A stretch of DNA of 64,000 nt from Nemertoderma westbladi (taxonomy: Eukaryota; Xenacoelomorpha; Nemertodermatida; Nemertodermatidae): NCBI GenBank assembly GCA_032718475.1, contig JAUCBJ010006616.1, forward strand, positions 1 to 64,000, read 5' to 3'. The position numbers were made by a program, and so were the translations under genes. The notes under the pieces are model-generated. The model did no database searches and was not told where the DNA came from. It worked only from the letters and a program-made list of their open reading frames with translations. Shown here piece by piece: positions 24,621 to 36,400 of the stretch. The first letter of the stretch is position 1, and each line of letters starts with the position of its first letter.

Positions 24621-24743
24621 GTTCATGAAGGAGATATTGCATCTATTGAGATTGAATTGGATGGGCCACCTGATACCACTGTTACTTGGTTTAAAGATGG
24701 GCTCGAAATGGATATTTCGCAAAAGATAACTATTTCTATATCG
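24621..24743 (+). CDS. Exon 2: N-terminal half of a split Ig domain
   Basis: This 123-bp exon of 41 codons is phase 0 at both ends (acceptor ...atcattag, donor tcg|gtaagg at 24744). Its translation begins VHEGDIASIEIELDG and carries the C-strand signature TVTWFKDGLEMD. It continues the Ig domain started by the last codons of exon 1 (RPRFISPVVPEFK) and is completed by exon 3. The B-strand position again lacks cysteine (ASIEIEL). It is too short to stand out as a long open frame, but the Ig register across both introns makes it secure. Confidence 0.85.
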
Positions 24744-24942
24744 GTAAGGGACTTTGTATTTATATTTTAATAATGGATTGGTTTACATTTCTAATTTCAC
24801 TTTTGTGCAGTAAAGTTTAGGTATGGCTATTAGGCGTACGACACTTGTCACAATCTCCAACAAGAGCGCAACTTTACCCACATACATGGAGCATGCATTG
24901 ATGAATTTCTTCAGTCAGTGGGGTTTATTATTATTTTACCAG
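24744..24942 (+). other. Intron 2 (199 bp, phase 0)
   Basis: The donor is gtaagg and the acceptor ttattattttaccag. The 3' part (from 24823) is open in the same frame as exon 3, but its translation does not resemble Ig sequence, whereas splicing gives an uninterrupted Ig fold. Confidence 0.8.
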
Positions 24943-25069
24943 GTCGAAGAGACTATGTATACTCGGATGGAGATTAGTGACGTCAGCTCCGAGGATGAAG
25001 GAGAATACGTTTGTAAAGCTACGGCCTCTACTGGAGTGGACACATGGAGAACCGTGATAATAGTGGAAA
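24943..25069 (+). CDS. Exon 3: C-terminal half of the split Ig domain
   Basis: This 127-bp exon enters in phase 0 and leaves in phase 1 (gtg gaa a|gtaagt). Its translation includes YTRMEISDVSSEDEG followed by EYVCKATASTG, the E/F-strand signature of an I-set Ig domain, and ends in the G strand (TWRTVIIVE). The F-strand cysteine is present but has no B-strand partner in exon 2, so no core disulfide is expected. With exons 1 and 2 it forms the eleventh Ig domain in the window. Confidence 0.85.
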
Positions 25070-25187
25070 GTAAGTTAATAAGTTTGTTGCAGTTTGGTTA
25101 GTAAACATATATTACCATTTCCAGAGATGCAAGCGTAAATTCCAGAGGTTATTGTGATAGTCTAATTATACTGTCATTAATTTTCAG
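25070..25187 (+). other. Intron 3 (118 bp, phase 1)
   Basis: The donor is gtaagt at 25070 and the acceptor cattaattttcag at 25187. The split codon is A + CC (Thr). Confidence 0.8.
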
Positions 25188-25345
25188 CCTCTGAGTCTGA
25201 GATTGACAAGACAGCTTGTGAGCCAATTGCTGAGTCGGTGCAGCATCGCCGACCTCAACTTCATCTTACAGAAAAGCGGACACACAGAGTTCGATCGAGG
25301 TCTAGAAAGTCTGGTGAACATGAATCTGATAGTTCAGATCAGGAT
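25188..25345 (+). CDS. Exon 4: basic, serine/arginine-rich linker
   Basis: This 158-bp exon enters in phase 1 (completing a Thr codon) and ends in phase 0 before GTTAGT at 25346. Its translation starts SESEIDKTACEP, passes through a basic stretch (KRTHRVRSRSRKSGEH) and ends ESDSSDQD. It has no domain fold. It is the only clearly basic segment in a strongly acidic protein and looks like a flexible, possibly phosphorylated, linker between the Ig domain and the repeat region. The donor is weaker than the others, but exon 5 continues in frame. Confidence 0.75.
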
Positions 25346-25784
25346 GTTAGTTTAATCGATCAATTCATTATTTATTTATTATTTTATTTTATGAAGACTA
25401 CATATTTTTCGCAATTATTATAATATTCTCTCTCCCATGTCCACTTAACAATTTGCCGGAATTAATAATTGTATGTGAATGAGACAGTGTTTGTTACATA
25501 TCCCTCCAAAGAAAGTTCGATATATAATCAAAATTCAGGATAAACACAGGTTGACAAACAACTGTAGCTGTGTAACTAGGTTCGTACTTAATGCCATAAT
25601 TTTGTTGTTGATGTTTGACATTACTCCTTTGCTTTACAAACTGTCGTAGCTCACACAGTACCACGCTTATATCTTATTGGTCACCCCTTTTCCCAATTAA
25701 ATACTCGGACATTCACAAAGAACCAAACATCCATTTATTATAAATTTATTTAAAGAAATGTTAATAATGCTGATTATATTATAG
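25346..25784 (+). other. Intron 4 (439 bp, phase 0)
   Basis: The donor is GTTAGT at 25346 and the acceptor gattatattatag at 25784. It is AT-rich with no recognisable feature or element inside. Confidence 0.75.
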
Positions 25785-27410
25785 ATTGAAACGCATAAAC
25801 CCCGAGCTCGTTACATATCGGAATTACGCCGATCATCGATGATAACCAGACGACTAGAGGACACCGATGACGTCCCGACGGCATTCGAACAGAGTGGGAT
25901 GGTAATACCTGTTGTGACGTCGGAAGAGGAGTCGTCAATGAGTGAGAGTGCGGAGGAATTTATGATTGACATAGCCATTAAAAAGTATGAGCAACCTAGT
26001 TCCAGCTCCTCTGGAAGCAGTGATGATATTACTATTGATGTAATGACCGAATACCAGCGGTTTGACACAGTTCAGCACGACATACGAGTCGAAGTTACAC
26101 CAGCCCAAACAACATTAAAACCCCGAACAATGGCTTGGGAAGAAGCCGATGACGTTTATGTTGCCAATGGAGAACCTGGCGTTGTTACTGTTAGTGAGGA
26201 GGCACATGGAAATGGCCATGTTTCCTTGTATAAACCGGTATTGGAAGGGATACCTCGACAACATCAAATAGATAGTGAAAGTATCCGAGATATTAAATCC
26301 ACAGATGTTGTTGTCCTACCTGAAAGTCTCCTGGAAGAACCAACTCGCTGGCTTGATGCAGACATTACTGAAGCCCCTGTACAGCAGGGTATTCCTGTCA
26401 TGGAGAAAATAGAGGGTTTTATATCGGCGAGTGATTCAGAATCATTTTATTCGTGCGTTACAGAAGCCAGTGAACCCGAAATAGTGCAAGAGCGATCGTC
26501 TAAGCGACAAGTGATTTGTGGCCGTGGTTTGCAACAAGAAAGTGTAGTAGATCTAGTTACTGAGTTGTCTGACATATCAAAAGCTGCCATATCGCTCCAT
26601 GTGATTCAGCCTCACTCTACAGTCCCTGGCGGGTTACCTTGTGAAACCTCACAGCCCATCACTATGGGTCAGGCCATTGAAGAGGAACACGATATGGATG
26701 TAGCCAATGCGTTTGTAGAAGTCCGCCAATTTGGTCTATCTGATATTAATGTCGATTTTGGATCATTGATTCCCAATATCAGTTCAGAACCCCGAGTGAT
26801 TACAGAGGGTTTTGCAGAATCCATAGATGTCAGAGAAGAAGAAACTGGACGAATAGATAGGGAATTGCTCGAGATTCCGATATTCGGTACGGAATATGAT
26901 TATATTGTAGATCAAAGCGATATACTAACTGAAGGGTGCGATATAATCGAACAAGTTACACCAATACATGTTCCGAACCAGTACAACCGCGCATCCCGTA
27001 TCGCCAGCGAAATGTTTGTAGAAACTGAAGTATCTGAGAAACTATCTACAGGTATCAATGTAGAAAATCTTAATATAGCTTTACAACCATCTGACCTATC
27101 GCAACACATAACCACTTCTCGCCCTGTACAGTCAGGATTACCTGTTGAAAACATCAATGACTGGATGGAAACGCAAGTGATTGACAGTATCCGTGTCGAT
27201 ATGATAGATGAAGGAATTGCCTTAGAAAGGGAAGAAACGCCTGATGTAGATGATGCACTTATTATTGAAGGGATATCAAGATCCGAATATTTGCCGGAAA
27301 TGGACACAACGATTGACCATGAGGTTATTGCCATAGAGAATGCGGCTTCTATGTCTGTCACTTCTATTATCACGGACATAATTACTGCTGAGGAAATTTT
27401 ATCTACTGTT
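25785..27410 (+). other. Unique acidic lead-in of exon 5
   Basis: About 540 codons precede the tandem units. The translation has a serine cluster (SSSSSGSSDD near 26000), scattered E-G-x modules (VLEGIPRQ, IEGFISASD, ITEGFAES, LTEGCDII, SGLPVENI, DEGIALE, IIEGISRSE) resembling the 46-residue module of exon 1, and no Ig domain. It ties the two giant exons together as one kind of sequence. Confidence 0.6.
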
Positions 27411-30400
27411 GTAAAAGGTGATGCTTTGCAATCCACATTATCCGAAGAAGAAACTGAACCAATTTCAGATCTAGAAACTTATTTAGAAGAGGCACCTGTT
27501 ACTGAACCTATTTCTTCCACTGAAAGGGTTATTTCAACTGGAGTTTCTACTGTTGGATTAAATGATGTTGAATCTGTTGTTCACATTGACGAAGTTGAGG
27601 TATGCGAGGCTGATGCAACTGTAGTGGGCAAAATCTTCGAAAATTATGAAGAAACAACGACGACCCCTATGTATTCAAAGATAGAAGTTGATACAGAACT
27701 TGTTTTACGAGATATATCTATGGTCTCTGTTGAAATTAAGGAAGATATAGATATATTTGCAGAACAGACAGAGTCTGTAGAGTACACAATTGATGTAAAA
27801 GATGACCAAATGTCCATGGAGCAGGAGTCATCAATCATTAGATTACCCACTCAGTCTCTAATTGATATGAAGGATGAATCAGTGTCTGATGTTCCTTTAG
27901 AACAAGAAACTTCTCTGTACCCTGAAACGAAAACTATTTCTTCAGAATTAGACATTGCTGACAGATTTGAAATTCCAGTTGTGAAAGGTGACGCGTTAGA
28001 GACAACTTTACTTGAAGAAGAAACTGAACCAATTTCGGATTTGGAAAGTTGCATAGAAAAAGCACCTGTAACAGAACCTATTTCTCCCACTGAAGGGGCA
28101 ATTTCCACCGGAGTTCCTACAATTGAAACACATGATGTTGAATCTGTGGTTGACATTGACGAAGTTGATGTGTGTGAAGCTGATGAAACAGTAATTGACA
28201 AGACTTTACCAATGTATGAAGAATCAATGATGACCCCTATGTATTCAGAGATAGAAGTTGATACAAAACATGTTTCACAAGATGTTTCAACTGTCTCTGT
28301 TGTAATTAAGGAAGATATTGATATATTTGCAGAACAGTCAGAGTCTGTAGAGTACACTATTGATGTGAAAGATGACCAAATGTCTATGGAGCAGGAGTCA
28401 TCAATCATTAGATTACCTGAAGAAACTCAAATTGAGATTAAAGATGAATCAGTGTCTGAACTTCCTTTAGAAAAAGAAACTTCTCTGTACCCTGAAACGA
28501 AAACCATTTCTTCAGAATTAGACACTGCTGACAGATTTGAAATTCCAGTTGTGAAAGGTGACGCGTTAGAGACAACTTTACCTGAAGAAGAAACTGAAAC
28601 AATTTCTGATTTGGAAACTTACTTAGAAAAAGCTCCTGTAACTGAACCCATATCTTTCACTGAAGGTGTAATTTCATCCGGAGTTCCTACTGTCGAAACA
28701 CATGATGTTGAATCTGTTGTTGACATTGACGAAGTTGATGTGTGTGAAGCTGATGAAACAGTAATTGACAAGACTTTACCAATGTATGAAGAATCAATGA
28801 TGACCCCTATGTATTCAGAGATAGAAGTTGATACAAAACATGTTTCACAAGATGTTTCAACTGTCTCTGTTGTAATTAAGGAAGATATTGATATATTTGC
28901 AGAACAGTCAGAGTCTGTAGAGTACACTATTGATGTGAAAGATGACCAAATGTCTATGGAGCAGGAGTCATCAATCATTAGATTACCTGAAGAAACTCAA
29001 ATTGAGATTAAAGATGAATCAGTGTCTGAACTTCCTTTAGAAAAAGAAACTTCTCTGTACCCTGAAACGAAAACCATTTCTTCAGAATTAGACACTGCTG
29101 ACAGATTTGAAATTCCAGTTGTGAAAGGTGACGCGTTAGAGACAACTTTACCTGAAGAAGAAACTGAAACAATTTCTGATTTGGAAACTTACTTAGAAAA
29201 AGCTCCTGTAACTGAACCCATATCTTTCACTGAAGGTGTAATTTCATCCGGAGTTCCTACTGTCGAAACACATGATGTTGAATCTGTTGTTGACATTGAC
29301 GAAGTTGATGTGTGTGAAGCTGATGAAACAGTAATTGACAAGACTTTACCAATGTATGAAGAATCAACGGAGATCCCTATGTATTCAGAGGTAGAAGTTG
29401 ATTCAAAAATAGTTTCAGAAGATGTATCAACTTTCTCTGTTGACATTAAGGAAGATATTGATATATTTGCAGAACAGTCAGAGTCTGTAGAGTACACAGT
29501 TGATGTGAAAGATGACCAAATGTCCATGGAGCAGGAGTCATCGATCATCAGATTACCCACTCAGTCTCAAATTGATATGAAGGATGAATCAGTGTCTGAT
29601 ATTCCTTTAGAACAAGAAACTTCTCTGTACCCTGAAACGAAAACTATTTCTTCAGAATTAGATGCTGCTGACAGATTTGAAATTCCAGTTGTGAAAGGTG
29701 ACGCGTTAGAGACAACTTTACCTGAAGAAGAAACTGAAACAATTTCTGATTTGGAAACTTACTTAGAAAAAGCTCCTGTAACTGAACCCATATCTTTCAC
29801 TGAAGGTGTAATTTCATCCGGAGTTCCTACTGTCGAAACACATGATGTTGAATCTGTTGTTGACATTAACGAAGTTGATGTGTGTGAAGCTGATGAAACA
29901 GTAATTGACAAGACTTTACCAATGTATGAAGAATCAATGATGACCCCTATGTATTCAGAGATAGAAGTTGATACAAAACATGTTTCACAAGATGTTTCAA
30001 CTGTCTCTGTTGTAATTAAGGAAGATATTGATATATTTGCAGAACAGTCAGAGTCTGTAGAGTACACAATTAATGTAAAAGATGACCAAATGTCCATTGA
30101 GCAGGAGTCATCAATCATTAGATTACCCACTCAATCTCAAATTGATATGAAGGATGAATCATTGTCTGATGTTCCTTTAGAACAAGAAACTTCTCTGTAC
30201 CCTGAAACGAAAACTATTTCTTCAGAATTAGACATTGCTGACAGATTTGAAATTCCAGTTGTAAAAGGTGACGCGTTAGAGACAACTTTGCCTGAAGAAG
30301 AAACTGAACCAATTTCGGATTTGGAAAGTTACATAGAAAAAGCACCTGTAACAGAACCTATTTCTGCCACGGAAGGGGCAATTTCCACTGGAGTTCCTAC

Positions 30401-33400
30401 AATTGAAACACATGATGTTGAATCTGTTGTTGACATTGACGAAGTTGATGTGTGTGAAGCTGATGAAACAGTAACTGACAAGACTTTACCAATGTATGAA
30501 GAATCAATGATGACCCTTATGTATTCAGAAGTAGAAGTTGATACAAAACATGTTTCACAAGATGTTTCAACTGTCTCTGTTGTAATTAAGGAAGATATTG
30601 ATATATTTGCAGAACAGTCCGAGTCTGTAGAGTACACTATTGATGTGAAAGATGACCTAATGTCTATGGAGCAGGAGTCATCAATCATTAGATTACCTGA
30701 AGAAACTCAAATTGAGATTAAAGATGAATCACTGTCTGAACTTCCTTTAGAAAAAGAAACTTCTATGTATCCTGAATTGAAAACTATTTCTTCAGAATTA
30801 GATACTACTGACGGATTTGAAATACCAGTTGTGAAAGGTGATGCCCTAGAGACAACTTTATCTGAAGAAGGAACTGAAACAATTTCTGATTTGGAAACTT
30901 ACTTAGAAAAAGCACCTGTAACTGAACCCATATCTTTCACTGAAGGTGTAATTTCATCCGGAGTTCCTACTGTCGAAACACATGATGTTGAATCTGTTGT
31001 TGACATTGACAAAGTTGATGTGTGTGAAGCAGATGAAACAGTAACTGACAAGACTTTACAAATGTATGAAGAATCAACGGCGACCCCTATGTATTCAGAG
31101 ATAGAAGTTGATTCAAAAATAGTTTCAGAAGATGTATCAACTTTCTCTGTTGACATTAAGGAAGATATTGATATATTTGCAGAACAGTCAGAGTCTGTAG
31201 AGTACACAGTTGATGTGAAAGATGACCAAATGTCCATGGAGCAGGAGTCATCGATCATCAGATTACCCACTCAGTCTCAAATTGATATGAAGGATGAATC
31301 AGTGTCTGATGTTCCTTTAGAACAAGAAACTTCTGTGTACCCTGAAACGAAAACTATTTCTTCAGAATTAGACATTGCTGACAGATTTGAAATTCCAGTT
31401 GTAAAAGGTGACGCGTTAGAGACAACTTTACCTGAAGAAGAAACTGAACCAATTTCGGATTTGGAAAGTTACATAGAAAAAGCACCTGTAACAGAACCTA
31501 TTTCTGCCACTGAAGGGGCAATTTCCACTGGAGTTCCTACAATTGAAACACATGATGTTGAATCTGTTGTTGACATTGACAAAGTTGATGTGTGTGAAGC
31601 TGATGAAACAGTAACTGACAAGACTTTACCAATCTATGAAGAATCAATGATGACCCCTATGTATTCAGAGATAGAAGTTGATACAAAACATGTTTCACAA
31701 GATGTTTCAACTGTCTCTGTTGTTATTAAGGAAGATATTGAAATATTTGCAGAACAGTCCGAGTCTGTAGAGTACACTATTGATGTGAAAGATGACCAAA
31801 TGTCCATGGAGCAGGAGTCATCAATCATTAGATTACCCACTCAGTCTCAAATTGATATAAAGGATGAATCAGTGTCTGATGTTCCTTTAGAACAAGAAAC
31901 TTCTCTGTACCCTGAAACGAAAACTATTTCTTCAGAATTAGACACTGCTTACAGATTTGAAATTCCAGTTGTAAAAGGTGACGCGTTAGAGATAACTTTA
32001 CCTGAAGAAGAAACTGAACCAATTTCGGATTTGGAAAGTTACATAGAAAAAGCACCTGTAACAGAACCTATTTCTACCTCTGAAGGGGCAATTTCCACTG
32101 GAGTTCCTACAATTGAAACACATGATGTTGAATCTGTTGTTGACATTGACGAAGTTGATGTGTGTGAAGCTGATGAAACAGTAACTGACAAGACTTTACC
32201 AATGTATGAAGAATCAATGATGACCCCTATGTATTCAGAGATAGAAGTTGATACAAAACATGTTTCACAAGATGTTTCAACTGTCTCTGTTGACATTAAG
32301 GAAGATATTGATATATTTGCAGAACAGTCAGAGTCTGTAGAGTACACAATTGATGTGAAAGATGACCAAATGTCCATGGAGCAGGATTCATCAATCATTA
32401 GATTACCCACTCAGTCTCAAATTGATATGAAGGATGAATCAGTGTCTGGTGTTCCTTTAGAACAAGAAACTTCTCTGTACCCTGAAACGAAAACTATTTC
32501 TTCAGAATTAGACACTGCTGACAGATTTGAAATTCCAGTTGTGAAAGGTGACGCGTTAGAGACAACTTTACCTGAAGAAGAAACTGAACCAATTTCGGAT
32601 TTGGAAAGTTACATAGAAAAAGCACCTGTAACTGAACCTATTTCTGCCACTGAAGGGGCAATTTCCACTGGAGTTCCTACAATTGAAACACATGATGTTG
32701 AATCTGTTGTTGACATTGACGAAGTTGATGTGTGTGAAGCTGATGAAACAGTAACTGACAAGACTTTACCAATGTATGAAGAATCAATGATGACCCCTAT
32801 GTATTCAGAGATAGAAGTTGATACAAAACATGTTTCACAAGATGTTTCAACTGTCTCTGTTGTAATTAAGGAAGATATTGATATATTTGCAGAACAGTCA
32901 GAGTCTGTAGAGTACACAATTGATGTAAAAGATGACCAAATGTCCATGGAGCAGGAGGAGTCATCAATCATTAGATTACCCACTCAGTCTCTAATTGATA
33001 TGAAGGATGAATCAGTGTCTGATGTTCCTTTAGAAGCAGAAACTTCTCTGTACCCTGAAACGAAAACTATTTCTTCAGAATTAGACATTGCTGACAGATT
33101 TGAAATTCCAGTTGTGAAAGGTGACGCGTTAGAGACAACTTTACCTGAAGAAGAAACTGAACCAATTTCGGATTTGGAAAGTTACATAGAAAAAGCACCT
33201 GTAACAGAACCTATTTCTGCCACTGAAGGGGCAATTTCCACTGGAGTTCCTACAATTGAAACACATGATGTTGAATCTGTTGTTGACATTGACGAAGTTG
33301 ATGTGTGTGAAGCTGATGCAACAGTAACTGACAAGACTTTACCAATGTATGAAGAATCAATGATGACCCCTATGTATTCAGAGATAGAAGTTGATACAAA

Positions 33401-36400
33401 ACATGTTTCACAAGATGTTTCAACTGTCTCTGTTGTAATTAAGGAAGATATTGATATATTTGCAGAACAGTCAGAGTCTGTAGAGTACACAATTGATGTA
33501 AAAGATGACCAAATGTCCATGGAGCAGGAGTCATCAATCATTCGATTACCCACTCAGTCTCAAATTGATATGAAGGATGAATCAGTGTCTGATGTTCCTT
33601 TAGAACAAGAAACTTCTCTGTACCCTGAAACGAAAACTATTTCTTCAGAATTAGACATTGCTGACAGATTTGAAATTCCAGTTGTAAAAGGTGACGCGTT
33701 AGAGACAACTTTACCTGAAGAAGAAACTGAACCAATTTCGGATTTGGAAAGTTACATAGAAAAAGCACCTGTAACAGAACCTATTTCTGCCACTGAAGGG
33801 GCAATTTCCACTGGAGTTCCTACAATTGAAACACATGATGTTGAATCTGTTGTTGACATTGACGAAGTTGATGTGTGTGAAGCTGATGCAACAGTAACTG
33901 ACAAGACTTTACCAATGTATGAAGAATCAATGATGACCCCTATGTATTCAGAGATAGAAGTTGATACAAAACATGTTTCACAAGATGTTTCAACTGTCTC
34001 TGTTGTAATTAAGGAAGATATTGATATATTTGCAGAACAGTCAGAGTCTGTAGAGTACACAATTGATGTAAAAGATGACCAAATGTCCATGGAGCAGGAG
34101 TCATCAATCATTCGATTACCCACTCAGTCTCAAATTGATATGAAGGATGAATCAGTGTCTGATGTTCCTTTAGAACAAGAAACTTCTCTGTACCCTGAAA
34201 CGAAAACTATTTCTTCAGAATTAGACATTGCTGACAGATTTGAAATTCCAGTTGTGAAAGGTGACGCGTTAGAGACAACTTTACCTGAAGAAGAAACTGA
34301 ACCAATTTCGGATTTGGAAAGTTACATAGAAAAAGCACCTGTAACAGAACCTATTTCTGCCACTGAAGGGGCAATTTCCACTGGAGTTCCTACAATTGAA
34401 ACACATGATGTTGAATCTGTTGTTGACATTGACGAAGTTGATGTGTGTGAAGCTGATGAAACAGTAACTGACAAGACTTTACCAATGTATGAAGAATCAA
34501 TGATGACCCCTATGTATTCAGAGATAGAAGTTGATACAAAACATGTTTCACAAGATGTTTCAACTGTCTCTGTTGTTATTAAGGAAGATATTGATATATT
34601 TGCAGAACAGTCAGAGTCTGTAGAGTACACAATTGATGTGAAAGATGACCAAATGTCCATGGAGCAGGAGTCATCAATCATTAGATTACCCACTCAGTCT
34701 CAAATTGATATGAAGGATGAATCAGTGTCTGATGTTCCTTTAGAACAAGAAACTTCTCTGTACCCTGAAACGAAAACTATTTCTTCAGAATTAGACATTG
34801 CTGACAGATTTGAAATTCCAGTTGTGAAAGGTGACGCGTTAGAGACAACTTTACCTGAAGAAGAAACTGAACCAATTTCGGATTTGGAAAGTTACATAGA
34901 AAAAGCACCTGTAACAGAACCTATTTCTGCCACTGAAGGGGCAATTTCCACTGGAGTTCCTACAATTGAAACACATGATGTTGAATCTGTTGTTGACATT
35001 GACGAAGTTGATGTGTGTGAAGCTGATGAAACAGTAACTGACAAGACTTTACCAATCTATGAAGAATCAATGATGACCCCTATGTATTCAGAGATAGAAG
35101 TTGATACAAAACATGTTTCACAAGATGTTTCAACTGTCTCTGTTGTAATTAAGGAAGATATTGATATATTTGCAGAACAGTCAGAGTCTGTAGAGTACAC
35201 AATTGATGTAAAAGATGACCAAATGTCCATGGAGCAGGAGTCATCAATCATTAGATTACCCACTCAGTCTCAAATTGATATGAAGGATGAATCAGTGTCT
35301 GATGTTCCTTTAGAACAAGAAACTTCTCTGTACCCTGAAACGAAAACTATTTCTTCAGAATTAGACACTGCTGACAGATTTGAAATTCCAGTTGTAAAAG
35401 GTGACGCGTTAGAGATAACTTTACCTGAAGAAGAAACTGAACCAATTTCGGATTTGGAAAGTTACATAGAAAAAGCACCTGTAACAGAACCTATTTCTAC
35501 CTCTGAAGGGGCAATTTCCACTGGAGTTCCTACAATTGAAACACATGATGTTGAATCTGTTGTTGACATTGACGAAGTTGATGTGTGTGAAGCTGATGAA
35601 ACAGTAACTGACAAGACTTTACCAATGTATGAAGAATCAATGATGACCCCTATGTATTCAGAGATAGAAGTTGATACAAAACATGTTTCACAAGATGTTT
35701 CAACTGTCTCTGTTGTAATTAAGGAAGATATTGATATATTTGCAGAACAGTCAGAGTCTGTAGAGTACACAATTGATGTAAAAGATGACCAAATGTCCAT
35801 GGAGCAGGAGTCATCAATCATTAGATTACCCACTCAGTCTCAAATTGATATGAAGGATGAATCAGTGTCTGATGTTCCTTTAGAACAAGAAACTTCTCTG
35901 TACCCTGAAACGAAAACTATTTCTTCAGAATTAGACACTGCTGACAGATTTGAAATTCCAGTTGTAAAAGGTGACGCGTTAGAGACAACTTTACCTGAAG
36001 AAGAAACTGAACCAATTTCGGATTTGGAAAGTTACATAGAAAAAGCACCTGTAACAGAACCTATTTCTGCCACTGAAGGGGCAATTTCCACTGGAGTTCC
36101 TACAATTGAAACACATGATGTTGAATCTGTTGTTGACATTGACGAAGTTGATGTGTGTGAAGCTGATGAAACAGTAACTGACAAGACTTTACCAATGTAT
36201 GAAGAATCAATGATGACCCCTATGTATTCAGAGATAGAAGTTGATACAAAACATGTTTCACAAGATGTTTCAACTGTCTCTGTTGTAATTAAGGAAGATA
36301 TTGATATATTTGCAGAACAGTCAGAGTCTGTAGAGTACACAATTGATGTAAAAGATGACCAAATGTCCATGGAGCAGGAGTCATCAATCATTAGATTACC

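Noticed and set aside
24823-24942. Upstream extension of exon 3 into intron 2
   Set aside because: The frame is open, but the peptide does not fit an Ig strand. The acceptor at 24942 gives seamless Ig sequence from exon 2.
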